Shown here: positions 1 to 6,638 of the stretch, one piece after another
How positions within the stretch are numbered: position 1 is the first letter of the stretch
How the letters are laid out: each line of letters starts with the position of its first letter
Assembly (NCBI GenBank): GCA_030834365.1
Contig: JAURFJ010000045.1
Location: forward strand, 1-9,768
Direction of reading: 5' to 3'
Source of the DNA: Flavobacteriaceae bacterium
GTDB taxonomy: Bacteria; Bacteroidota; Bacteroidia; Flavobacteriales; Flavobacteriaceae
Length of the DNA: 9,768 bases
Program-made: the position numbers and the translations under genes
Notes under the pieces: model-generated
What the model was told of the DNA's origin: nothing
Seen by the model: only the letters and a program-made list of their open reading frames with translations
Database searches by the model: none

Positions 1-304
1 GCCCCTGAAGCCTAGAGTCGATTTTTCTGAAGGTGGCGAGTTCGGCTACGTCGAAGTATCCGCTTCGCGCAAGCACGCTGTAAAAAACAGGCGAAATGTG
101 GCCGTTAGATAAAAAGAAAAGGTCTTCGTTAAGACCATCCATATCAAATCCATCATTGCGGTCTATCAGTTCTTGGTAGAGGGCTACCATGAATTCGGTG
201 CAACCCAAAGATCCGCCCGGGTGACCTGAATTTACCTGGTGAACCATACGCAAGATATCTCGCCTTACTTGAATGGTTAAATCGTTGAGGTAGGTTAGAT
301 TCAT
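1..304 (-). CDS. tkt: Transketolase, N-terminal (thiamine-binding) part, partial
   Basis: Transketolase moves two-carbon units between sugar phosphates in the non-oxidative pentose phosphate pathway, using thiamine diphosphate, in the cytosol. The visible 101 codons begin at an ATG (302-304) with MNLTYLNDLTIQVRRDIL. They then show the family's N-terminal signatures: VNSGHPGGSLG at about residues 23-33 (thiamine diphosphate/substrate region), LSNGHISP at about 65-72, and FRKIDSRLQG at the window edge. The gene continues past position 1. Many Bacteroidota and other bacteria carry transketolase as two half-length subunits; which form this is cannot be seen here. It is divergent from tgt with a 57-base gap. 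No Shine-Dalgarno sequence precedes the start. The family assignment is secure; full length and symbol are inferred. Confidence 0.9.
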   Translation of the reverse strand, partial: MNLTYLNDLTIQVRRDILRMVHQVNSGHPGGSLGCTEFMVALYQELIDRNDGFDMDGLNEDLFFLSNGHISPVFYSVLARSGYFDVAELATFRKIDSRLQG

Positions 305-318
305 TCGAAATACATTTG
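285..318 (+). promoter_or_regulatory. Candidate promoter for tgt
   Basis: TTG at 285-287 and TACATTTG at 311-318 match the Bacteroidota -33 TTG and -7 TAnnTTTG elements with a 23-base spacer, the long end of the accepted range. Transcription would start near 322-325, about 40 bases before tgt. The upstream element lies inside the transketolase coding region and the -7 box just beyond its start codon. Confidence 0.35.
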
Positions 319-322
319 CCCT

Positions 323-330
323 CAAAAGTA
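323..330 (-). promoter_or_regulatory. Candidate -7 box for the transketolase gene
   Basis: On the minus strand this reads TACTTTTG, an exact match to the Bacteroidota -7 consensus TAnnTTTG, 18 bases before the transketolase ATG. I find no TTG at the usual -33 distance, so only half of the promoter is supported. Confidence 0.3.
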
Positions 331-361
331 ACCATTATCTTTACCTTTTAATCGCCTACGT

Positions 362-1486
362 TTGAAATTTAAGCTCGAAGCCCAAGACCAGAAAGCCCGT
401 GCTGGCCACATAACCACAGCACACGGATCTATCGAAACCCCCATTTTTATGCCGGTTGGAACGTTGGGTACCGTAAAGGGGGTACATCAGCGCGAGCTCA
501 AAGAAGACACCAAGGCCCAGATCATATTAGGAAACACCTACCACCTATTCATGCGCCCGGGTACTAGTATACTAGAGCAGGCTGGGGGCTTACACCGTTT
601 CATGGGTTGGGATCGACCCATACTTACCGATAGCGGAGGCTATCAAGTGTATTCGCTGGCCGACAGTCGTAAAATCACCGAAGAGGGGGTGCGTTTTAAA
701 TCGCACATTGACGGATCGTCTCACTTCTTTACGCCTGAAAACGTAATGGAGATTCAGCGAACGATTGGCGCTGACATCATCATGGCTTTTGACGAATGCA
801 CACCCTATCCGTGCCCTAAAGACTACGCTTTAAACTCGATGCATCTCACGCATCGCTGGCTTGATCGATGCATCAATGCCCTAGATAAGTTGCCCTTTAA
901 GTACGGGTACGAGCAACATTTTTTTCCGATTGTTCAGGGTTCGGTGTATCCCGATCTCAGAGCTAAATCGGCCGAGTACATTGCCTCTGTGGGTGCTGTT
1001 GGAAATGCCATTGGCGGACTGTCGGTAGGAGAGCCGGCCGAAGATATGTACGCTATGACTGATGTAGTGTGCCAAATTCTACCCCAAGATAAACCGCGCT
1101 ACTTGATGGGGGTAGGCACACCTATCAATTTATTGGAGAATATCGCCTTAGGTATAGACATGTTTGACTGCGTTATGCCCACCAGAAACGCCAGAAACGG
1201 CATGTTATTCACTTCCCAAGGAACCATTAACATTAAGAACAAGAAGTGGGAAGATGATTTCTCTCCCATAGACGATGAAGCGCTTTCGTATGTGGATACC
1301 CAGTATTCGAAGGCCTACCTCAGACATCTTTTTGTGTGTAACGAGTTTTTGGGAAAACAGATTGCTACACTTCACAATTTGGCCTTTTATTTGTGGCTCG
1401 TGAAAGAGGCAAGAGCGCATATTGTTGCGGGGGATTTTTACGATTGGAAAGAGCAGATGGTACATCAAATGAATAAACGACGGTAA
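362..1486 (+). CDS. tgt: Queuine/preQ1 tRNA-guanine transglycosylase
   Basis: This enzyme exchanges guanine-34 in the anticodon of GU(N) tRNAs (Asp, Asn, His, Tyr) for preQ1, a step in queuosine synthesis. The 374-residue length is normal for bacterial TGT. The start is TTG: the frame upstream reaches a stop at 329-331 with no ATG, and MKFKLEAQDQKARAG aligns with the usual N-terminus. Visible motifs are TDSGGYQ with the general-base Asp90, MAFDEC at 141-146, GGLSVGEP at 218-225, and MFDCVMPTRNARNG with the nucleophile Asp269. The usual zinc-site segment CxCxxC is replaced by Ala307, Ser309 and Asp312, while the fourth ligand, His338, is kept. The stop codon overlaps the next gene's ATG by one base (TAATG), suggesting translational coupling. 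Identity is secure; loss of zinc binding is inferred. Confidence 0.97.
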   Translation: MKFKLEAQDQKARAGHITTAHGSIETPIFMPVGTLGTVKGVHQRELKEDTKAQIILGNTYHLFMRPGTSILEQAGGLHRFMGWDRPILTDSGGYQVYSLADSRKITEEGVRFKSHIDGSSHFFTPENVMEIQRTIGADIIMAFDECTPYPCPKDYALNSMHLTHRWLDRCINALDKLPFKYGYEQHFFPIVQGSVYPDLRAKSAEYIASVGAVGNAIGGLSVGEPAEDMYAMTDVVCQILPQDKPRYLMGVGTPINLLENIALGIDMFDCVMPTRNARNGMLFTSQGTINIKNKKWEDDFSPIDDEALSYVDTQYSKAYLRHLFVCNEFLGKQIATLHNLAFYLWLVKEARAHIVAGDFYDWKEQMVHQMNKRR

Positions 1487-2574
1487 TGTTTCGGCTTACG
1501 ATCATCGATAAATACATTCTAAAGCGTTACCTGCTTACCTTCTTTGGTATTCTGTTTCTATTTGTACCTATCGGCATTTTGGCTTCTTTGGCTGAAAAAG
1601 TGAACAAGATTCTCGAGAGTAAGGCTACTGCAGAAGAGATTTGGATGTATTACGGAAACTTCACCTTGGTTTTGGGCAACATGCTCATGCCCATTTTGCT
1701 CTTTTTGGCGATCATTTTTTTCACCTCTAGACTCAGTGCCCGCTCTGAGGTAGTGGCGATTTTGAGCTCGGGCATTTCGTTTCAACGCTTTTTGCGTCCA
1801 TATCTAATCGGAGCCACCTTCGTAGCTCTGCTCATCTTTTTGATGAGTAATTTCATTGTGCCCAGCGCGAGCGCAGGCTACCATGCCTTTGAAGATACCT
1901 ACTTTCAAAAAAGCAAAGAAGACCGGCAGATTCGAAATATTTACAACCAAGTTGCTGAAAACGATTTCGTCTACGTGAGCTTTTTTGATCCCGAGCGCTT
2001 GATAGGGTATAACTTCACCTTAGAACACTTTGATAAAAGTGGTAAGCTCGAGTATAAAATAGCCGCGTCGAATATTCGATTTATGAAGGCCGATTCAACC
2101 TACCGATTGACTACCTACAAGAAGCGGATTTTTGAGGAACATTTCGAGTACGTAGATCAAAAGCGCAGTCTTGACACGGTTTTCGATTTTACTATAGATG
2201 ATCTCATGCCCGTATCGTATATAGCTGAGACTAAAAATTTAGTTGAACTCAACCAGTTCATTGACGATCAAAAGCGCAGGGGTTCATCTACCGTCAACTC
2301 GTACATTCTAGAGAAGTATAAACGATTAGCATTACCGCTATCGGCCTATATTTTGACCTTTATTGCAGTGGCCGTTTCATCGGTCAAGCGCCGCGGAGGG
2401 CTAGGTCTAAACCTCGCCTTTGGTATTGCTATTGCCTTTGTTTATATCTTCTTCGATAGGGTCTTCTCTACGCTAGCCGAACAAGCCGGATTTTCTCCAC
2501 TTATGGCCACCTTGATTCCGGTATTTTTCTTTGCGACAATTGCCGTTTTTCTATTGCAGCGCGCAAAACGTTAA
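1486..2574 (+). CDS. LptF/LptG-family permease (YjgP/YjgQ)
   Basis: This is an inner-membrane permease subunit of the LPS transporter, which with the LptB ATPase extracts lipopolysaccharide and passes it to the periplasmic bridge. The 362 residues show the family layout. Three membrane segments lie at about 15-35, 60-80 and 104-125. A soluble periplasmic region of about 150 residues (the beta-jellyroll position) follows at 130-280. Three more membrane segments lie at about 281-300, 306-328 and 338-357. The opening IIDKYILKRYLLTFF and the segment EVVAILSSGISFQRFLRPYL (88-107, the cytoplasmic coupling-helix region) are typical. Whether it corresponds to LptF or LptG cannot be decided from sequence alone, so no symbol is given. 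It starts on the last base of the tgt stop codon and should share tgt's transcript. Confidence 0.92.
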   Translation: MFRLTIIDKYILKRYLLTFFGILFLFVPIGILASLAEKVNKILESKATAEEIWMYYGNFTLVLGNMLMPILLFLAIIFFTSRLSARSEVVAILSSGISFQRFLRPYLIGATFVALLIFLMSNFIVPSASAGYHAFEDTYFQKSKEDRQIRNIYNQVAENDFVYVSFFDPERLIGYNFTLEHFDKSGKLEYKIAASNIRFMKADSTYRLTTYKKRIFEEHFEYVDQKRSLDTVFDFTIDDLMPVSYIAETKNLVELNQFIDDQKRRGSSTVNSYILEKYKRLALPLSAYILTFIAVAVSSVKRRGGLGLNLAFGIAIAFVYIFFDRVFSTLAEQAGFSPLMATLIPVFFFATIAVFLLQRAKR

Positions 2575-2586
2575 TATGTATATTTG
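2554..2586 (+). promoter_or_regulatory. Candidate promoter for accA-dnaB
   Basis: TTG at 2554-2556 and TATATTTG at 2579-2586 match the Bacteroidota -33 and -7 elements with a 22-base spacer. Transcription would start near 2590-2593, about 30 bases before accA. The -33 element lies within the end of the permease gene. This could give accA-dnaB a transcript independent of tgt. Confidence 0.45.
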
Positions 2587-2619
2587 TCGTTCCACTAATT
2601 TTTAGCTAGGGCCTTTTTT

Positions 2620-3573
2620 ATGGAATATTTAGACTTTGAACTACCCATTAAAGACTTAGAAGAACAGCTTCAAAAATGCCAAATTATTGGCGAAGAGAGC
2701 GCGGTTGACGTAACGGAAACCTGCAAGCAAATTGAGAAAAAATTAGCCGAGGCTCGGAAAGAAATTTATGGTAACCTAACCCCTTGGCAGCGCGTTCAGT
2801 TGTCTAGACATCCGAATCGTCCCTACACCCTTGATTACGTTCGTGCACTTTGTGAAGGTACTTTTCTGGAGCTTCATGGAGATCGTACCTTCAAAGATGA
2901 CAAGGCAATGATTGGCGGATTGGGCAAGATTGCCGGACAGTCTTACATGATTATAGGTCAGCAAAAGGGATACAACACCAAAACACGGCAGTACCGCAAC
3001 TTTGGAATGGCTAATCCAGAAGGATATAGAAAGGCACTGCGATTGATGAAAATGGCCGAGAAATTTGGCATACCTGTACTGTCGTTTATCGACACACCAG
3101 GAGCCTATCCAGGTATAGAGGCCGAGGAACGCGGACAAGGTGAGGCCATAGCACGAAATCTGCTCGAAATGGCACGACTCCAAGTGCCAATCATGGTTTT
3201 TATTATTGGCGAGGGAGCCTCTGGTGGAGCCTTAGGTATTGGTGTGGGAGACCGCGTCATGATGCTTGAAAACTCATGGTATTCAGTGATTTCTCCCGAA
3301 TCGTGCTCCTCTATTCTGTGGCGCAGTTGGGAGTACAAAGAAAGGGCGGCCGACGCTCTTAAGCTCACTGCAAAAGACATGAAGAAGATGACCCTTATTG
3401 ACGAAATTATTAAAGAACCAATGGGTGGAGCGCACACCGATCGCGAATTGATGTTTCAGTGGGTCAAGAAAAAAATTGAAAAGACATACGAAGAACTGGC
3501 TGCACTTCCGGTGAAGACACTGATTAAGGAGCGCATGGAGAAGTATGCAGAAATGGGCGTTTATCAAGAATAA
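2620..3573 (+). CDS. accA: Acetyl-CoA carboxylase carboxyltransferase subunit alpha
   Basis: AccA pairs with AccD to transfer the carboxyl group from biotin to acetyl-CoA, making malonyl-CoA for fatty acid synthesis. The 317 residues match the family's usual length. Visible features are the N-terminal helical region typical of AccA (about 1-60), HGDRTFKDDKAMIGGLG (86-102), IDTPGAYPG (157-165), and the crotonase-fold oxyanion segment GEGASGGALGIG (197-208). SPESCSSILW (225-234) follows. There is no zinc ribbon, as expected because that lies in AccD. accD is not in the window. The preceding gap of 45 bases holds a candidate promoter. No Shine-Dalgarno sequence is seen before the ATG. dnaB follows after three bases, so the two are almost certainly co-transcribed. 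Confidence 0.97.
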   Translation: MEYLDFELPIKDLEEQLQKCQIIGEESAVDVTETCKQIEKKLAEARKEIYGNLTPWQRVQLSRHPNRPYTLDYVRALCEGTFLELHGDRTFKDDKAMIGGLGKIAGQSYMIIGQQKGYNTKTRQYRNFGMANPEGYRKALRLMKMAEKFGIPVLSFIDTPGAYPGIEAEERGQGEAIARNLLEMARLQVPIMVFIIGEGASGGALGIGVGDRVMMLENSWYSVISPESCSSILWRSWEYKERAADALKLTAKDMKKMTLIDEIIKEPMGGAHTDRELMFQWVKKKIEKTYEELAALPVKTLIKERMEKYAEMGVYQE

Positions 3574-3576
3574 TCT

Positions 3577-5100
3577 ATGGCTATGACCGAACCTGGGCGT
3601 GCTCAGCAACTGCGACAAAAATCAGCTGAAGTGATTTCACTTGAGCGCGGAAAGATTCCGCCTCAGGCCGTCGAGCTCGAGCGCGTGGTTTTGGGGGCCA
3701 TGCTCATCGATAAAAAAGGAGTAGATGAGGTTATTGACATGCTCAACGAAGAAGTGTTCTATGTCGATGCTCATCAAAAAATCTTCTCAGCAATTCACGA
3801 GCTCTTTCAAGAAACCAAACCCATCGACTTGTTAACGGTGTCTAACCTGCTCAAGCAGCGCAAGCAGCACGAAGCCGTCGGCGGAGATTTTTACCTCATA
3901 GAATTGACCCGTGGAGTGGGTTCTTCGGCTCACATTGAATACCATGCGCGCATCATCTTGCAGAAATACGTGCAGCGCAGCCTCATTAAGATTTCTACTC
4001 AACTCATAGAGGAGGCCTACGAAGACAGTCAAGATGTATTTGACCTGCTCGACCAAGCGGAGGCTCGTCTTTACGATATCACCCAAGGAAACCTTAAGCG
4101 TTCGGCCGAATCGGCTCAAGACTTGGTAATTCAAGCCAAGAAGAAGATTGAAGAAATTTCGAATAAAGACGGCTTGAGCGGAGTACCCTCAGGATTCGAT
4201 AAGCTTGATGAGGTAACTTCGGGATGGCAACCCAGTGATTTGATTATCATTGCCGCGAGGCCGGGTATGGGAAAAACGGCGCTCACCTTGTCTATGGCCC
4301 GAAATATTGCGGTCAATAAAGGCTTGCCGGTGGCGTTCTTTTCGCTAGAGATGTCTTCGGTGCAGCTGATTACCCGTCTGATTTCTTCAGAAACGGGGCT
4401 CTCTTCAGAGAAACTCAGAACCGGTCGCCTCGAAAAACACGAATGGGAACAGCTCAACGTCAAGGTAAAGACCCTCGAAAAGGCCCCCTTATTTATTGAC
4501 GACACCCCTTCACTATCGATATTTGATCTCAGGGCTAAGGCACGCAGACTGGCCTCTCAGCACGGCATTAAATTGGTCATCATTGACTACTTGCAGCTTA
4601 TGACTATTGGCTCTTCTCAGAAAGCCGGAAACCGCGAGCAAGAAATCTCGACTATCTCTAGAAACTTAAAGGCCCTTGCTAAAGAATTAGAGGTGCCTGT
4701 AATTGCGCTATCGCAGCTTTCAAGAGCGGTAGAGACTCGGGGAGGGTCTAAGCGTCCTTTGTTGTCAGATTTGCGTGAATCTGGGGCAATTGAGCAAGAT
4801 GCAGACATCGTCTCGTTTATCTATCGCCCAGAATACTACAAGATTGAGGAGTGGGATGATGAGCAGCAAACACCCACAGAGGGGCAGGCCGAACTCATTA
4901 TCGCCAAACACCGTAACGGTGGGCTAGATAACATTCGACTGAAGTTTATCGGTTCGCTCGGTAAATTCGAGAATTTAGACGATTCGTTCGGCAGGTTTGA
5001 GTTCGAATCGAAGATGAATGATGAGACACCACTTCCGCGTCCGACAAATCCTTTTTCGACAGCGACTGATTTTGAATCAGACGACGATATGCCTTTTTAA
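3577..5100 (+). CDS. dnaB: Replicative DNA helicase DnaB
   Basis: DnaB is the hexameric helicase that unwinds DNA ahead of the replisome and recruits primase. The 507 residues comprise the N-terminal primase-binding domain (about 30-130), a linker (about 170-200) and a RecA-like ATPase domain (about 200-470). Visible motifs are Walker A ARPGMGKT (227-234, Lys233), FFSLEMS (254-260), Walker B LVIIDYLQL (333-341, Asp337), SDLRESGAIEQDAD (397-410), and AKHRNGG with a probable arginine finger at Arg446. No intein is present, although dnaB genes often carry one. A low-complexity tail after residue 480 ends in SDDDMPF, which resembles the C-terminal tip of SSB. Start choice: ATG 3577 is three bases after accA, and a second ATG two codons on (3583) is equally possible. 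No separate promoter is seen, so it is probably expressed with accA. Confidence 0.97.
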   Translation: MAMTEPGRAQQLRQKSAEVISLERGKIPPQAVELERVVLGAMLIDKKGVDEVIDMLNEEVFYVDAHQKIFSAIHELFQETKPIDLLTVSNLLKQRKQHEAVGGDFYLIELTRGVGSSAHIEYHARIILQKYVQRSLIKISTQLIEEAYEDSQDVFDLLDQAEARLYDITQGNLKRSAESAQDLVIQAKKKIEEISNKDGLSGVPSGFDKLDEVTSGWQPSDLIIIAARPGMGKTALTLSMARNIAVNKGLPVAFFSLEMSSVQLITRLISSETGLSSEKLRTGRLEKHEWEQLNVKVKTLEKAPLFIDDTPSLSIFDLRAKARRLASQHGIKLVIIDYLQLMTIGSSQKAGNREQEISTISRNLKALAKELEVPVIALSQLSRAVETRGGSKRPLLSDLRESGAIEQDADIVSFIYRPEYYKIEEWDDEQQTPTEGQAELIIAKHRNGGLDNIRLKFIGSLGKFENLDDSFGRFEFESKMNDETPLPRPTNPFSTATDFESDDDMPF

Positions 5101-5109
5101 TTTTTCGGT

Positions 5110-5913
5110 CTAACGAGATCGTATCAACTCTTCGAGCAGCTGTTCTACGCCTTGAGCGTCATTAGACTGTGTTGTGTAATTAGCAGCCGCTAAAACCTGC
5201 TTATGCGCATTGGCCATGGCCACACTATTGGGTGTTAAGGCAAGCATCTCTAAATCGTTATTGTAGTCTCCAAAAACGATTAATTCGTCAGGATTTACTT
5301 GGTATCTTTTCATTAGCGTCTCAAGCGCAAAACCCTTATTGGCATTTTTATCGGATATGTCTACCCAGTAATCTCCCGACACTTTCACTTTTAAGGGCCC
5401 TTCGTATTCTTGAAAATGCGGATAAATATGCTGTTCACCTCCTTCTTTGTGGTAGAGGGCTAGCTTGAGTATGTCGTCTTGGGTTTGCTCAAGGCTGTCA
5501 ATAAGCGTGTGTGCCTCGTAGTATTCATTAAGTAGTCCGTGAAAATGCAAATTGTTGCTAAGGGAGTAGGCTGTTTTCTCACTACATAGAATAGATTCTA
5601 CCTCAGTAAGTTGCTCAAGTTTCTCGAGTAGTGCCTTGAGTTGATGGCGATCCAGTGCCTGTTTGTGTAACACCTGTTCTTGTTCGACGATAAGCGCGCC
5701 ATTTTCTGAAATAAAACTCATCTGATTCGCAATAGTCTGCAATTTAGACCTCATGCTCGGAAACTGACGACCACTTGCCGCCACAAAGCGGATATCGTGC
5801 TGTCTGAGCCCTTCAAACAATTCAAAAAACCGACTACTTACCTGATGGGCAGAATTGAGAAGTGTACCATCCATGTCGGTGACCACCATTTTAATGCGCT
5901 TGAAGTCTATCAT
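5110..5913 (-). CDS. Cof-type HAD-IIB family phosphatase
   Basis: This is a cytosolic haloacid dehalogenase-superfamily hydrolase; the Cof group acts mainly on sugar phosphates and related small phosphomonoesters, and the substrate here is not predictable. Numbered from the ATG at 5911-5913 (267 residues), motif I is DMDGTLLN with nucleophile Asp13 and acid/base Asp15, motif II is AASGR with Ser47, motif III is Lys193 in NANKG, and motif IV is GDYNND (215-220) for magnesium. SENGA near 69-73 and the large central insert are the C2 cap features of the HAD-IIB group. A longer frame reaches a TTG at 5937, but that codon is inside the terminator stem, so the ATG is preferred; an ATG at 5889 is a second possibility. 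It converges with dnaB with nine bases between them. No promoter is visible, so expression may rely on read-through of the upstream terminator. Confidence 0.9.
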   Translation of the reverse strand: MIDFKRIKMVVTDMDGTLLNSAHQVSSRFFELFEGLRQHDIRFVAASGRQFPSMRSKLQTIANQMSFISENGALIVEQEQVLHKQALDRHQLKALLEKLEQLTEVESILCSEKTAYSLSNNLHFHGLLNEYYEAHTLIDSLEQTQDDILKLALYHKEGGEQHIYPHFQEYEGPLKVKVSGDYWVDISDKNANKGFALETLMKRYQVNPDELIVFGDYNNDLEMLALTPNSVAMANAHKQVLAAANYTTQSNDAQGVEQLLEELIRSR

Positions 5914-5919
5914 AGACGT

Positions 5920-5957
5920 AAAAATAAAACATCCCAAACCAGAGATGGTTTGGGATG
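5920..5957 (-). terminator. Intrinsic terminator of the thrS-infC-rpmI-rplT operon
   Basis: A perfect 11-base-pair inverted repeat (CATCCCAAACC, six-base loop, GGTTTGGGATG) occupies 5930-5957. On the minus strand it is followed directly by TTTTATTTTT (5920-5929). The stem starts 25 bases past the rplT stop. No T-tract follows on the plus strand, so it acts leftwards only. This is the clearest structural signal in the window. Confidence 0.92.
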
Positions 5958-5982
5958 CCTAAGATTTGCGGAAAATAAACAG

Positions 5983-6327
5983 TTACTTAACTTTCTCGAC
6001 GATTGCTTTGAAGGCCTCAGGCTCATTCATGGCTAAATCGGCAAGCACCTTGCGATTTAGATCGACGTTGTGTTTTTTAAGTGCCCCCATAAACTGAGAG
6101 TAAGAAAGACCATGCATGCGGGCACCTGCGTTGATACGGGTGATCCAGAGTGCTCTAAAATTTCTCTTTTTATTTCTGCGGTCGCGATAGGCATAAACTA
6201 AGGCCTTTTCAACGGCGTTTTTAGCTACCGTCCACACATTCTTTCTACGTCCAAAGTATCCTTTGGCGAGTTTCATGATTTTTTTTCTTCGAGCTCTTGA
6301 AGCTACTGAGTTAACTGATCTTGGCAT
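5983..6327 (-). CDS. rplT: 50S ribosomal protein L20
   Basis: L20 binds 23S rRNA early in large-subunit assembly and in several bacteria represses its own operon. The 114 residues match the usual length. The N-terminal basic extension MPRSVNSVASRARRKKIMKLAKGY is typical, as are GRRKNVW (26-32), YAYRDRRNKKRNFR (45-58) and LWITRINAGAR (60-70). It is the last gene of the thrS operon, followed by a strong terminator. An 89-base spacer separates it from rpmI, longer than the other gaps in the operon and with secondary-structure potential. Confidence 0.98.
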   Translation of the reverse strand: MPRSVNSVASRARRKKIMKLAKGYFGRRKNVWTVAKNAVEKALVYAYRDRRNKKRNFRALWITRINAGARMHGLSYSQFMGALKKHNVDLNRKVLADLAMNEPEAFKAIVEKVK

Positions 6328-6347
6328 ACGTGTTTTTGTTTTTGTAG

Positions 6348-6412
6348 TTGGCGATCTTGTAAAAGATACTTGTTAAGGCCAAACTCCAGGGTTAAAAAAT
6401 ACCGACTATCGG
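6348..6412 (-). promoter_or_regulatory. Possible structured regulatory element in the rpmI-rplT spacer
   Basis: On the minus strand the spacer first offers a short hairpin CCGA-TAG-TCGG (6402-6412) followed by TATTTTTT, like a weak attenuator. It then offers a nested structure: an outer stem TTGGC/GCCAA (6378-6382 with 6348-6352) enclosing ATCTT-TTAC-AAGAT (6354-6367). The second ends 20 bases before the rplT ATG. Ribosomal protein L20 is known to control its operon through leader RNA in Escherichia coli and Bacillus subtilis, but I cannot show similarity to those sites. The stems are short and could arise by chance. Confidence 0.25.
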
Positions 6413-6416
6413 ACGT

Positions 6417-6614
6417 TTATTTTAAACGAAGTTGTTCTTTGATGCTGTTCACATCTGAATCGTGAACCAGCCCCGAGTGCGTGAGTTTTAACTTACGCTT
6501 CTTTGATTTCTTTGTCAAAATGTGACTTTTAAACGCGTGTTTACGTTTGATTTTTCCAGAACCGGTGAGCGTAAAACGCTTTTTGGCACTAGACTTGGTT
6601 TTCATCTTTGGCAT
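6417..6614 (-). CDS. rpmI: 50S ribosomal protein L35
   Basis: L35 is a small, very basic protein of the large ribosomal subunit. The 65 residues are the normal length. MPKMKTKSSAKKRFTLTGSG is the typical N-terminus, followed by KIKRKHAFKSHILTKKSKKRKLKL. It lies 24 bases downstream of infC and 89 bases upstream of rplT, the conserved infC-rpmI-rplT order. No internal promoter box was found before it, so it should depend on the thrS promoter. Confidence 0.97.
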   Translation of the reverse strand: MPKMKTKSSAKKRFTLTGSGKIKRKHAFKSHILTKKSKKRKLKLTHSGLVHDSDVNSIKEQLRLK

Positions 6615-6638
6615 GATCTTTATTTTAGTTCCGCAATC

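Noticed and set aside
153..335. 60-codon open frame on the minus strand beginning MVTFEGKC
   Set aside because: It overlaps the transketolase start on the same strand in another frame. The transketolase frame has unmistakable family motifs, so this is a shadow.
2776..3618. Three overlapping minus-strand open frames (110-135 codons) opposite accA and the start of dnaB
   Set aside because: They lie antisense to strongly conserved coding sequence and their translations show no family features or coherent composition.
4131..4505. 124-codon minus-strand open frame opposite dnaB
   Set aside because: It is antisense to the ATPase core of DnaB, Ser-rich as expected from a reversed coding frame, with no recognizable motif.
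5101..5109. Possible bidirectional terminator between convergent dnaB and the HAD gene
   Set aside because: Only nine T-rich bases separate the stops and I could not find a convincing hairpin in or around them.
5797..6036. 79-codon plus-strand open frame spanning the HAD start, terminator and end of rplT
   Set aside because: It runs antisense across two real genes and a terminator hairpin; the translation has no coherent features.
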